Source of the DNA: DALYLB01 sp046154695
GTDB lineage: Bacteria; Acidobacteriota; Blastocatellia; RBC074
Reading direction: 5' to 3'
Length of the DNA stretch: 10,105 nucleotides
NCBI GenBank assembly: GCA_046154695.1
Contig: JBJXFI010000210.1
Coordinates: 1 to 10,105 of the forward strand
Below the pieces are notes generated by a model. That model ran no database searches. It had not been told where the DNA came from and was given only the letters and a program-made list of their open reading frames with translations. This document shows positions 1 to 8,766 of the stretch, one piece after another. The number at the start of each line of letters is the position of its first letter. The first letter of the stretch is position 1. A program made the position numbers and the translations under genes.

Positions 1-10
1 TCGCCTTCAC

Positions 11-75
11 CCCAGGCTATATGCTGCCACCCGCTTCGCGGGTTGAGGCAAAAGAATTTCAGTACACCCTCTAAA
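11..75 (+). repeat. Dispersed hairpin-bearing repeat, left-end copy
   Basis: This is an intergenic repeat unit. It begins CCCAGGCTATA (11-21), carries a perfect 6-bp hairpin ACCCGC-TTC-GCGGGT (29-43), and ends ACACCCTCTAAA (64-75). Positions 16-47 are identical to the reverse complement of 10074-10105. Beyond that block the two copies still share GAATTTCA and ACACCCTCT. A shortened relative lies at 9297-9336. The compact hairpin and conserved flanks resemble REP-type elements, but no family is assigned. The acyl-CoA ligase frame runs back into this repeat, which argues against a start codon upstream of 136. Confidence 0.75.
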
Positions 76-135
76 CTTAATGCCATTGGCCTGAAGGCGG
101 AACTCCGAACCTCTAACGAGGAGAACCGAGACTCG

Positions 136-1800
<1,665 letters not shown>

Positions 1801-1818
1801 ACATCGATAGGAGTTTGA

Positions 1819-2193
1819 ATGACGGAAGCAGTCGCAGTCGATAATTCACCCAAATACGATGAACGCCCGTGGGGCAATTTCACCGTGCTCGACGAGGGCG
1901 CCGGGTACAAGGTCAAACGGATCGTGGTTCTGCCCGGGAAGCGGCTGAGCTACCAGAAACATGCGCGGCGGGGCGAGCACTGGTTCGTCGTGCAGGGGAC
2001 GGCGCGGGTCACGCTGGATGGAAAGGATCTCACGCTCACACGGGGCGATTATATCGACATCCCCATGGGCGCGGCTCATCGCATCGAAAACCCCGGCGAG
2101 GTCGAGATGATCTTCATCGAGGTGCAGCAGGGCGATTATCTGGGCGAGGATGACATCGTCCGCCTGCAGGATGATTACGGACGGACCGCCTGA
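1819..2193 (+). CDS. Stand-alone mannose-6-phosphate isomerase-type cupin
   Basis: This 124-aa protein consists of a single cupin matching the C-terminal isomerase domain of bifunctional ManC/AlgA enzymes (type II phosphomannose isomerase, which interconverts fructose-6-phosphate and mannose-6-phosphate). Family hallmarks are RPWG at 16-19, PGKRLSYQKH at 39-48, EHWFVVQGTA at 53-62, the IPMGAAHRIENPG segment near 81-93, and the ending YLGEDDIVRLQDDYGR. Predicted metal ligands are Q46, H48, E53 and H87, all present. AGGAG at 1809-1813 lies 5 nt before the ATG. The guanylyltransferase half found in full-length (~470 aa) enzymes is absent, and the domain is complete, so this is not a truncation. 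Its partner, an acyl-CoA ligase, does not suggest mannose metabolism, so the true substrate may be another sugar phosphate. Confidence 0.85.
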   Translation: MTEAVAVDNSPKYDERPWGNFTVLDEGAGYKVKRIVVLPGKRLSYQKHARRGEHWFVVQGTARVTLDGKDLTLTRGDYIDIPMGAAHRIENPGEVEMIFIEVQQGDYLGEDDIVRLQDDYGRTA

Positions 2194-2198
2194 CCCGC

Positions 2199-2279
2199 AT
2201 GCCAAAAGTCAAAGTCGGCGACATCGAGATCTGTTATGAATCCCAGGGGGACGGGCCGCCGGTCCTGCTGATGAGCGCC
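2199..2279 (+). pseudogene. 5' remnant of an alpha/beta hydrolase gene
   Basis: The first 25 codons read MPKVKVGDIEICYESQGDGP then PVLLM, the standard N-terminus of an alpha/beta-hydrolase-fold enzyme (short beta strands, the YE..G.GPPVLL segment). At that point, where the oxyanion-loop HG-type motif should follow, homology stops. The open frame runs on antisense to the convergent lyase gene until 2732, giving a 177-aa composite that resembles no hydrolase and lacks a nucleophile elbow. The ATG is 5 nt after the cupin stop, so the intact gene was once the third gene of this plus-strand operon. Breakpoint is between about 2274 and 2296. A deletion or rearrangement is likely; a chimeric assembly join is the alternative. 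Confidence 0.65.
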
Positions 2280-2282
2280 ACC

Positions 2283-2296
2283 TCCCGCTTCCGGGA
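2283..2296. terminator. Small hairpin between convergent transcription units
   Basis: TCCCG (2283-2287) and CGGGA (2292-2296) form a perfect 5-bp stem with a 4-nt loop. It directly abuts the stop codon of the minus-strand lyase gene (2297-2299). There is no T-tract on either side, so intrinsic termination is weakly supported. It also lies exactly at the inferred hydrolase breakpoint. Confidence 0.3.
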
Positions 2297-3388
2297 CTAC
2301 TTCATCCACTCAGCCAGATGCGCCTCCACAAATTCGTCATCGCACAAGTGCGGGTACGCAGTGCGGATCCGATCGATCTCCTCCATCTGCCCGGGCGAGA
2401 GATCCTCAGATGGATCAAGGCACCAGCGGCCCGCAAGCAATCCCTGGCGCCGTAGAATCTCGTGCAGCCCAGCGATGCAGCCCGCGAATCGATTCCCCAC
2501 ATCGAAGAGCGCCGCGTTGGCATCCGTCACCTCCGCCGAACGCGCAAGCAGGTCGAACGCGCCCGCTCCCTCGCTCCGCATGCAGGCCCCCACGTCATCG
2601 ACCAGTTCGACCGCCCGCCGCGTCCACACCGCCCAATGGCCCAGCAGCCCGCCGGCGAAGCGAATCCGCGCATCTCCAAGGCGGAACTCGGTCAGCAGGT
2701 CGGCCACAATGTTGTCGTCATTGCCCGTATAGAGCGCAATCTCCTCGTGCCGCCCGCTGCCCGCGAGCGCCCGCGCGACATCGAGCGTCTGATACCGGTT
2801 GAAAGGCGCGATCTTGACCGCGGCGACATTCTCGATCTCAAAAAAGGCGCGCCAGAAATCGTAATCGAGCAGGCGGCCGCCGACCGCGGGCTGCAGGTAG
2901 AATCCGAACAGGGGAATCGCCTCGGATACGCTGCGGCAATGCGCGATCAACTCGGCGGCGGAGGCTTCGCGAAGCGCCGCCAGGCTGAGCAGCCCCAGAT
3001 CGTAGCCGCACTCGCGGGCAAAGCTCGCTTCGCGGACGGCCTGTCCGGTGGATCCGCAAACGCCCGCTACTTTGAGAATCCGCTGCCCGCGCATCCCTTC
3101 CCACTCGCGCGCCGTCTCGATCGCCAGCCGCAGCACCGGCTCGTACAGGCCGATCCGCGGCTCGCGAATCGCGAACTGCGTCGTATGCACGCCCACCGCG
3201 ATCCCTGCCGCGCCCGCGTCACAGTAATAGCGCGTCAGGGCGCACTGACGCCGCTCATCCAGCCGGCGCGCCTCATCGAGCGCAAGGGGATGCGCCGGAA
3301 TCACGCCGCCCCGGTGTAAGAGTGTCCGCATGGTGTTCATTAGCGCAATTTTTCCATCAGCCCCATCAATCCCATCAGAACTTGCCAT
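2297..3388 (-). CDS. Dihydrodipicolinate synthase (DapA)-family lyase/aldolase
   Basis: This 363-aa TIM-barrel protein of the DapA/N-acetylneuraminate-lyase superfamily probably performs Schiff-base aldol cleavage or condensation on a 2-oxo acid. GVHTT at 66-70 stands where DapA has its GTTGE-like loop; FGFY with Y164 supplies the active-site tyrosine; K192 in VAAVKIAP is the Schiff-base lysine. It is longer than true DapA (~290 aa) because of an extended C-terminus, and its context is catabolic, so lysine biosynthesis is unlikely. The ATG at 3388 has AGGTGA 3 nt upstream and overlaps the SDR gene by 14 nt; ATGs at 3340 and 3331 fit the start of family homology (MRTLLHRGGVIPAHPLAL) and are plausible alternatives. 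It is the last gene of the minus-strand operon. Confidence 0.85.
   Translation of the reverse strand: MASSDGIDGADGKIALMNTMRTLLHRGGVIPAHPLALDEARRLDERRQCALTRYYCDAGAAGIAVGVHTTQFAIREPRIGLYEPVLRLAIETAREWEGMRGQRILKVAGVCGSTGQAVREASFARECGYDLGLLSLAALREASAAELIAHCRSVSEAIPLFGFYLQPAVGGRLLDYDFWRAFFEIENVAAVKIAPFNRYQTLDVARALAGSGRHEEIALYTGNDDNIVADLLTEFRLGDARIRFAGGLLGHWAVWTRRAVELVDDVGACMRSEGAGAFDLLARSAEVTDANAALFDVGNRFAGCIAGLHEILRRQGLLAGRWCLDPSEDLSPGQMEEIDRIRTAYPHLCDDEFVEAHLAEWMK
3354..3380. repeat. Three tandem 9-bp units at a gene junction
   Basis: Three units of the form CCATCARNN repeat with a 9-bp period (3354-3362, 3363-3371, 3372-3380). On the coding (minus) strand this is TGATGG repeated, and the first copy contains the stop codon of the SDR gene (3375-3377). 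If the lyase gene starts at 3388 the repeat encodes SDG-IDG-ADG near its N-terminus. Confidence 0.6.
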
Positions 3389-4400
3389 CCGTCACCTGAA
3401 ATTTCGTCGGTTTGGCCAGACTGCGCCCCCCGCGCTCAATCCATACGGCCACCAGTTCCATCAATTCATCCAACGCGATCTCAGGGGAACCAAGAAGCCG
3501 ATCACAGAGAGAGGCGTCATTCAGCAGGGCCATTCCCGCGCCCGCGCCCTGAAAAGCGACGTCGCGCCCGAACCGCCGGCCAAAAAACTCGGCGGCCTCG
3601 CGAACCGACACGATCTCCAGCCCTGTCACATTGAGGATCCGCGGCGGCGATTCACACAACTCCAGCGCGCGCATGGCGTAGGAATTGGCGTCGCCCTGCC
3701 ATAGGATATTGAAATGGGCGACGCCCAGATTGACGGGCTGGGATTCATAGACTCCGCGCGCGATCTCGGGCAGCACGCCGTAGCGCAAATCCGTGGCGTA
3801 GTTCAATCGGAAGAGCAGCGCCCGCGTGCCCCATTCGTGGGAAAAGTATTCAAAGACGCGTTCGCGCCCGAGGCAGGATTGCGCGTACTCGCCGCGCGGC
3901 TCCGGAGCGTCCGCCTCTACCGAACCGCCCGAGGAGGCCGGGACAAATGGATAGACGTTGCCGGTCGAAAAGCCGACGATGCGCGACGAGCGATACCGAT
4001 ATGCCGCATTGGCCGGCGCCACGGTATTCATCGCCCAGGTCAGATCGGCGCGATCCGAAGAGCCGAATTTTCTGCCGGCGAGGAAGAGCACGTTCTCGCA
4101 ATCGGGCAGCGCGGCGACGGCCTCCCTGTCCAGAAGGTCGCAGGAGATCGTCTCGACCCCGGCCGCCGCCAGCGCCTCCCGCTCCTCTCGCGAAGAGAAA
4201 CGCGAGACCGCGATCACCCGTCTCGGCCGCCCCGAGAATTCGACGGCCCGTCGAATGCGGCGCGCCAGCGAGGGCCCCATCTTTCCGCCCGCGCCGAGCA
4301 CCAGAACATCGCCCGGCAATCGCTCCATCATCGCGACGTCTGCCTCGCTCGGCCGCGAAAGGCGTTCTTCAAGTTGTTCTTCGGTTTCGATAAGCCGCAT
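3375..4400 (-). CDS. NAD(P)-dependent epimerase/dehydratase-like SDR, atypical active site
   Basis: This 341-aa extended short-chain dehydrogenase/reductase is probably a nucleotide-cofactor-dependent oxidoreductase or epimerase for a sugar-derived substrate. The Rossmann glycine motif GAGGKMG is at residues 36-42; a second-strand segment is VIAVSRFS near 62-69; an LAG segment at 107-109 and FSTGNVYPF (S146/T147) follow. Tyr172 in GEYAQSC fits the catalytic tyrosine, but the YxxxK lysine position is Cys176. The ATG at 4400 overlaps the TGA of the GNAT gene by one base (TGATG) and has GGAG 8 nt upstream. The frame stays open upstream to 4589 but that part lies inside the GNAT gene. The cysteine could mean non-canonical chemistry or a binding role. 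Confidence 0.85.
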   Translation of the reverse strand: MRLIETEEQLEERLSRPSEADVAMMERLPGDVLVLGAGGKMGPSLARRIRRAVEFSGRPRRVIAVSRFSSREEREALAAAGVETISCDLLDREAVAALPDCENVLFLAGRKFGSSDRADLTWAMNTVAPANAAYRYRSSRIVGFSTGNVYPFVPASSGGSVEADAPEPRGEYAQSCLGRERVFEYFSHEWGTRALLFRLNYATDLRYGVLPEIARGVYESQPVNLGVAHFNILWQGDANSYAMRALELCESPPRILNVTGLEIVSVREAAEFFGRRFGRDVAFQGAGAGMALLNDASLCDRLLGSPEIALDELMELVAVWIERGGRSLAKPTKFQVTDGKF

Positions 4401-5260
4401 CAACCAAACTCCGGTCCAAGCATGGCGAACTGCCTCTCCGGCCGCCCCGGGTGACGATGCTCGCCGAGGAACATTCGAATGAAGGGGCGCTGTTCTCGAA
4501 ACTCCATGTCCGCGAGCCATCCGAGCCAGTCCGAATCGTGCCGAAAGACATCGAGAATGAACGCCGCCCCGATCCGATTCCGTAAACACGCCGCGGCCAG
4601 TTGCCGCGCGACCTGCCCGTTCTCAGCGATCACCGGCCCCAGATGTTCGAAGCTGAATCCCCGGCGGCCGAAGCAATAACCGGCGATTCCCCGCTCACCC
4701 CGTACGATCCATGCGTATTCGGGCGCGCCCTCCCGCATCCATCGCAGCATCGCGCGGCGGTCCGCGCCGAAGATCGAGGCATCGAGATCGTAAATCGCAC
4801 CCAGATCCTCGTCGGTCATGCGCCGCGCCGCGCCCGCGTCTTCCCCGGCGATCTGTTCCGGGACGCGGCCCTCCATCCGGCTCAGCCCGTATTCATCCGC
4901 AAAGCCGAGTTTCAAATAGACCTCCCGCCCCGCGGGTGTCGCATCCAGGCGAATGGCGGTCCGATCGCGCAGCAGATCGATCGCATCCCGCAACAGAAGC
5001 GTGCCGATTCCCTGCCGCCGCTCCTCCGGATCGACCAGCACCATGCCCACCCAACTGAATCGATTCTCGTAGCTTATCGTCGTGACCGTGCCCACCACGC
5101 GGCCCGCGCGCAACGCGACGCGGCAGCCGCGTGGGCTCAGCGCAAGAAACTGCCGCCAGTCGCGGTCGAGCTGATTCCATCGCGCCGCCCGGCACAACGC
5201 GATTCCCGCCGGAAGATCTTCGGCCGTCATCTCGCAAAACTGGATCGTTTCGTCAGGCAT
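4400..5260 (-). CDS. Two-domain GNAT-family N-acetyltransferase
   Basis: This 286-aa protein has an N-terminal GNAT domain (about 1-130) and a C-terminal half resembling the Acetyltransf_18-type domain. The acetyl-CoA pyrophosphate loop is RRQGIG at 81-86, after the beta-4 strand WVGMVLVDPE; FEHLGPVIAE near 204-213 and the terminal FAMLGPEFG are typical of the C-terminal half. It presumably acetylates an amine or hydroxyl of a small molecule, possibly a sugar or amino compound handled by this operon; the acceptor cannot be deduced. Its ATG overlaps the end of the MFS gene by 8 nt (ATGCCTGA) and its stop overlaps the SDR start by 1 nt, so translation is likely coupled on both sides. Confidence 0.85.
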   Translation of the reverse strand: MPDETIQFCEMTAEDLPAGIALCRAARWNQLDRDWRQFLALSPRGCRVALRAGRVVGTVTTISYENRFSWVGMVLVDPEERRQGIGTLLLRDAIDLLRDRTAIRLDATPAGREVYLKLGFADEYGLSRMEGRVPEQIAGEDAGAARRMTDEDLGAIYDLDASIFGADRRAMLRWMREGAPEYAWIVRGERGIAGYCFGRRGFSFEHLGPVIAENGQVARQLAAACLRNRIGAAFILDVFRHDSDWLGWLADMEFREQRPFIRMFLGEHRHPGRPERQFAMLGPEFG

Positions 5261-6452
5261 CTTCGTGTTTCGCCCTTCGCGGCAGGAACGAGATCGCCAG
5301 CGCGCCGAGCAGGGCCAGCCCGATCATCAGCGTGAAGCCCTTCGCGTAATTCGGATTTTGATCGCGCAATCGCCCGACCAGCTTCGGCACCCACGCCTCG
5401 GCCAGCCCGTCAACGACGATAATCAGCCCCATCACGCGCCCCATCACGCGCAGGCCGAACAATTCGGCCGCCATCAGGGGAATGATCATGTAATCGCCGC
5501 CCATTCCGATGCCGAACACGACCGCGAAGAGATAGATCATCCCCGGTTCCTGAATGAAGAAGAGAATCGGGATTCCCGCCGCCACCAGCAGGTAGATCAG
5601 GATCATCACGTACTTTTTCGGGTAGCGATCGGCGAGCCATCCCATCAACAACCGCCCGATGTTGCTCGTGAAGAGCACCAGCGCGATGACGTTCGCGGCC
5701 TGATCCTGCGCAAAGCCGTTATCCCGCGTCAGATAGAGCTTCAAATGCTGATTGGTCGCGCCGACCGCCCCGATCGAGCAGAGGCTGCCGATCGCCAGCA
5801 GATAGAAGGCCGGACTTCGCAGGATCTCCCTGAGCGGGACGGTCGGCGCGGCCCGCGCCTTTTGCTGAAGCTCCTCCGATCGATCGCCGACCATCAACGT
5901 TAGCGGAAGCGCGACTACCACCATCAAAATTCCCAGCCAGAGCAGCGCTGCCTGCCATCCGAATCTGCCCGTCAACCAGGCCGCCAGCTTCACCGTGATC
6001 GCGCCTCCCAGGCCGATCCCCAGATAGGCGAATCCCATCGCCTTCCCGCGCGATTCCTTGAACCAGCGCGAGAGCAGCACCTGATTCGGCAGCGGCCCCG
6101 CGCAAACATACCCCAGCGCGTTGAAGACGAAGCATGCGTAAAAGAGCGGCAGCGAATCGACATACCCGAGACCGATCATCGAGACCGCGCCGAGCAGGAT
6201 TCCCACGATCATCAGCCGCTTGAGGCCGAACCGGTCGATGATCCAGCCCGCCGCGAAACCGAAGAGCGGCAGGACCAGCGTCTTGCCGTACGTGTTGCCC
6301 GATGTCACCTGCTCCCGCGACCAGCCGAACTCCCGAACCATGAAATCATAAAAATAGGGCGGACCATAAAACGCGATGCCGACGAGCGCATAGAGGTTGA
6401 AGAATGACGTGAGGGCCACCAGCCTCTGTCTCTTATTCGTTTCTGTTTCCAT
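5253..6452 (-). CDS. MFS transporter, OFA/monocarboxylate-porter-like
   Basis: This 399-aa inner-membrane carrier has about twelve hydrophobic segments. The loop 2-3 signature GWIIDRFGLKR is at 69-79, its second-half counterpart GWLADRYPKK at 271-280, and RWFKESRGKAMG at 129-140 followed by a glycine-rich helix (GIGLGG) is typical of the oxalate/formate and monocarboxylate porter groups. A hydrophilic central loop spans roughly 190-212. It probably imports a small organic acid or sugar acid by proton symport. The ATG lies 1 nt after the sulfatase stop and has no strong ribosome-binding site, pointing to translational coupling. It overlaps the GNAT gene by 8 nt. Substrate assignment is inference from subfamily resemblance and context. 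Confidence 0.88.
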   Translation of the reverse strand: METETNKRQRLVALTSFFNLYALVGIAFYGPPYFYDFMVREFGWSREQVTSGNTYGKTLVLPLFGFAAGWIIDRFGLKRLMIVGILLGAVSMIGLGYVDSLPLFYACFVFNALGYVCAGPLPNQVLLSRWFKESRGKAMGFAYLGIGLGGAITVKLAAWLTGRFGWQAALLWLGILMVVVALPLTLMVGDRSEELQQKARAAPTVPLREILRSPAFYLLAIGSLCSIGAVGATNQHLKLYLTRDNGFAQDQAANVIALVLFTSNIGRLLMGWLADRYPKKYVMILIYLLVAAGIPILFFIQEPGMIYLFAVVFGIGMGGDYMIIPLMAAELFGLRVMGRVMGLIIVVDGLAEAWVPKLVGRLRDQNPNYAKGFTLMIGLALLGALAISFLPRRAKHEDA

Positions 6453-6453
6453 A

Positions 6454-7884
6454 TCAATGATCCGATTCGATCCTTCCCGGCTGTCGCCGATTCTTTCCCT
6501 CGCGTTTGGTCAACGTGTCTCCCAGATCCTCGCGGGCGGCTTCGACCCGCTGCATCAACCGCTGCACAACCCGCGGATTCCGATCCGCCGCGTTGGCCGT
6601 CTCGCCCGGATCCTTTTCCAGGTCGAAGAGCGAAAGCTCGATCTCCCGGCGCGCGTACCGCCCCGCCTTCCCGTCATTATTGGCCATTTCGAGATGCTGA
6701 TACCCGTGCGGCAGGTGCAGCTTCCATTTGCCGGATCGGATCGCCTGCAATTCATTGCCCCAGTAAAAATAGAGCGCCTCGTGGGGATCCCGCGCGGGCG
6801 GCTTTCCGCTGAGCCATGGCCAGATGTCCGCGCCGTCCAGAATGCGGTCCGCCGGAACCTCGGCCCCCGCCAGCTTCGCAACCGTCGGCAGCAGGTCGAT
6901 CGTCATCGCCGGCGCGCGGACGACCCTGCCGCGCGGAATCCGCCCCGGAAACCACGCGATGAACGGCACGCGCACGCCCCCCTCGAAGCTCGTCCCCTTG
7001 CTCTCTCGAAACACGCCCGCCGAGCCGGAATGATTCCCATAGCTTCGCCACGGGCCGTTGTCCGACGTAAAGACCACCAGCGTGTTCCGATCCAGATTCA
7101 GCCGCTTGAGCGTCGCGAGGATCTGCCCGACCGACCAGTCGATCTCCTCGATCACATCGCCGTACAGCCCCTGCGCCGAATGCCCCTTGAACTTGTCCGA
7201 AACGAAAAGCGGAACGTGCGGCATCGTGTGCGGCAGGTAGAGGAAAAATGGCGTGTTCCGGTTCTTCTCGATGAACCTGACCGCCCGCTCGGTGTACCAC
7301 GTGGTCAATTGCGCCTGATCCGGCATCAGTTGAACGACCTTCTCGTTCTCGATCAGCGGCAGCTCCGGATAGGCATCGGGCCGCTCGGGATGCTTGGGCC
7401 ACATGTCGTTCGAATACGGCAGGCCGAAATATTCGTCGAATCCATGCCGCGTCGGAAGAAACGGCGGGTGATGGCCGAGATGCCATTTGCCGTAAATCGC
7501 CGTGGCATAGCCCCGCGTCTTCACCACATCCGCGATCGTTTTTTCATTCGCGCTGATGCCGTGTTTCGCGCGGTGATCGAGCGCGCCCGTGATGCCCACG
7601 CGATTGGAATAACTGCCGGTGAGCAGCGCCGCCCTCGACGCCGAACAGACCGCCTGCGCCACATAGAAATCCGTCAAGCGCACGCCCTCCGCGGCCATGC
7701 GATCCAGATTCGGCGTCTTGTCGCCCTTCGCGCCGAAGCTCCCCACATCCCCGTACCCGAGATCATCAGCGAAAACGATCACGATATTCGGGGGCCGCTC
7801 CGCCCTCTGCGAGGCCGTGGCGCCCTGCGCGACAGCATATAGAAGAAGGCAACCGATGGCAAAAAAACGATTCAATCTCTTCAT
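6454..7884 (-). CDS. Secreted sulfatase (arylsulfatase A-like, formylglycine-dependent)
   Basis: This 476-aa sulfatase hydrolyses a sulfate ester outside the cytoplasm. An N-terminal signal peptide is clear (basic MKRLNR, hydrophobic stretch, cleavage probably after GATA at ~24). Metal-binding ADDLGYGD is at 39-46; the formylglycine motif is CSASR with C80, followed by LLTGSYSNRVG; other expected residues are K133 and H135 in GKWHLG, H219, D275/N276 in TSDNGP, and K296. All key active-site residues are present. The ATG at 7884 has GAGGGA 9 nt upstream; a GTG at 7890 would add two residues but sits too close to that site. It starts 58 nt after the DUF1080 gene and ends 1 nt before the MFS gene. 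No formylglycine-generating enzyme is encoded here. The sulfated substrate is unknown. Confidence 0.93.
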   Translation of the reverse strand: MKRLNRFFAIGCLLLYAVAQGATASQRAERPPNIVIVFADDLGYGDVGSFGAKGDKTPNLDRMAAEGVRLTDFYVAQAVCSASRAALLTGSYSNRVGITGALDHRAKHGISANEKTIADVVKTRGYATAIYGKWHLGHHPPFLPTRHGFDEYFGLPYSNDMWPKHPERPDAYPELPLIENEKVVQLMPDQAQLTTWYTERAVRFIEKNRNTPFFLYLPHTMPHVPLFVSDKFKGHSAQGLYGDVIEEIDWSVGQILATLKRLNLDRNTLVVFTSDNGPWRSYGNHSGSAGVFRESKGTSFEGGVRVPFIAWFPGRIPRGRVVRAPAMTIDLLPTVAKLAGAEVPADRILDGADIWPWLSGKPPARDPHEALYFYWGNELQAIRSGKWKLHLPHGYQHLEMANNDGKAGRYARREIELSLFDLEKDPGETANAADRNPRVVQRLMQRVEAAREDLGDTLTKREGKNRRQPGRIESDH

Positions 7885-7942
7885 CTTCACGATTCCCTCA
7901 TCGCAATTCGCCGCGCTCCGAATGCTCCGCGCAATGGCGATC

Positions 7943-8581
7943 CTATTTGCCGCTCAAGTCCCGAATGCGAATATTGCGAAAACGGGCCTTGCTGGTCTCG
8001 CCCCAGGCCCCTTCGCCGCCGTGCACCTGCAAACCGATGTATCCCTCGCGGGGATAGCGGTCGCGGTTGTCCTTGAAATCGGTCATCTTCACATCGTTGA
8101 GCCAGGCGACGACGTGCGCCGGCTGCCCCTCTATGCGGGCGCGGAGCCTGTTCCAGGAGTTCTTCTTGAAGACCTTCTCCCAGTCCCGGTTCTGCTGAAT
8201 GAACCCGCCCTCGGCGGGCGCATAGAGGCTGCCGACGAACCCATCTTTACGATAATCGATCGTGATCTGATAGCCCATTCCATCGTCGCGCACGCGCAGG
8301 AACAGGCCCGTATCCACGGGGTAATCGGCCTTGAACTCCAGCTCGATCTCGTAATCGGAATATTTCTTCTCGGTGCCGATCAGGCCGCCTTTATGGTCTT
8401 TTTCCTGATCGGCGACGAGGGCGCCGCCCTCGATCTGCCAGACGCCGCCGTTCCCGTCGTGGACGGCCATCAGCCGCCATCCATTCATCGTCTTCCCATC
8501 GAAAAGCTGCCGCCACTGCTGCTGCGCAAATGACACAGCGGTCAGCGCGAGCAGGACGGCTATCGAACGCATGACTCTCAT
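7943..8581 (-). CDS. Secreted DUF1080 (3-keto-disaccharide hydrolase-type) protein
   Basis: This 212-aa protein has a signal peptide (MRVMRSIAVLLALTAVSFA, cleaved near residue 19-20) and one jelly-roll domain of the DUF1080/PF06439 type. Family signatures are LFDGKTMNGW at 27-36, VWQIEGGAL at 47-55, TEKKYSDYEIELEFK at 70-84, TGLFLR at 91-96 and IGLQVHGG...FRNIRIRDL at 182-209. Some relatives hydrolyse 3-keto-glycosides; others may only bind carbohydrate. The ATG at 8581 is chosen because GGAGGA (8593-8588) is 6 nt upstream; an ATG at 8587 directly abuts that site and is too close. It is the first gene of the six-gene minus-strand operon, paired with the sulfatase, suggesting cooperation on a sulfated or oxidised glycan. 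Confidence 0.88.
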   Translation of the reverse strand: MRVMRSIAVLLALTAVSFAQQQWRQLFDGKTMNGWRLMAVHDGNGGVWQIEGGALVADQEKDHKGGLIGTEKKYSDYEIELEFKADYPVDTGLFLRVRDDGMGYQITIDYRKDGFVGSLYAPAEGGFIQQNRDWEKVFKKNSWNRLRARIEGQPAHVVAWLNDVKMTDFKDNRDRYPREGYIGLQVHGGEGAWGETSKARFRNIRIRDLSGK

Positions 8582-8766
8582 ACTCATTCCTCCGAATGCA
8601 CCGCGCCGGAGCGTTCGCTCGCGGCCTGTGTTGAAATAGAAGATTGCGTGAATACGCACGGAATATGCCGATGTTCGTCGATCCGGGCGGAACCGTCAAT
8701 CCGCCGAGAGAGAATTTTGAAGTGAAAGGAAGTATTTGCGAGGCAATGTCAAATTAAGGATAGTCG
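8582..8766 (-). promoter_or_regulatory. Upstream region of the DUF1080-sulfatase operon
   Basis: This is the part of the 333-nt gene-free stretch 8582-8914 that should hold the operon promoter. The best -35-like hexamers on the minus strand are TTGACG (8699-8694), followed after 17 nt by a weak GAACAT, and a perfect TTGACA (8752-8747) without a convincing -10 at standard spacing. I therefore cannot fix the promoter. Just upstream lies the long hairpin at 8767-8839. Confidence 0.35.

Noticed and set aside
43..135. TTG start at 43 for the acyl-CoA ligase, adding 31 residues
   Set aside because: The extension lies in the dispersed repeat and leader, while the ATG at 136 has a GAGGAG upstream and matches the family N-terminus.
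2280..2732. Continuation of the hydrolase frame as a 177-aa fusion protein
   Set aside because: Past residue 25 the frame is simply antisense to the lyase gene and shows no domain; I treat only the N-terminal remnant as real homology.
4401..4589. Upstream start for the SDR gene at 4589, adding 63 residues
   Set aside because: The added part is fully inside the GNAT gene in another frame; ATG at 4400 with TGATG coupling and GGAG is far better.
6397..7842. Long plus-strand reading frame (481 aa) opposite the sulfatase
   Set aside because: It covers the sulfatase in antisense, has arginine/proline-rich low-complexity composition and no recognisable domain.
7849..7884. Lipoprotein signal in the sulfatase (Cys at residue 12)
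   Set aside because: The residue at -3 is alanine and the cysteine precedes most of the hydrophobic stretch, so a lipobox is not supported; ordinary signal-peptidase cleavage fits better.
7916..8599. Exact 10-mer CTCCGAATGC upstream of both the sulfatase and DUF1080 genes
   Set aside because: Two copies of a 10-mer in 10 kb, one overlapping a ribosome-binding site, are too little to claim a regulatory element.
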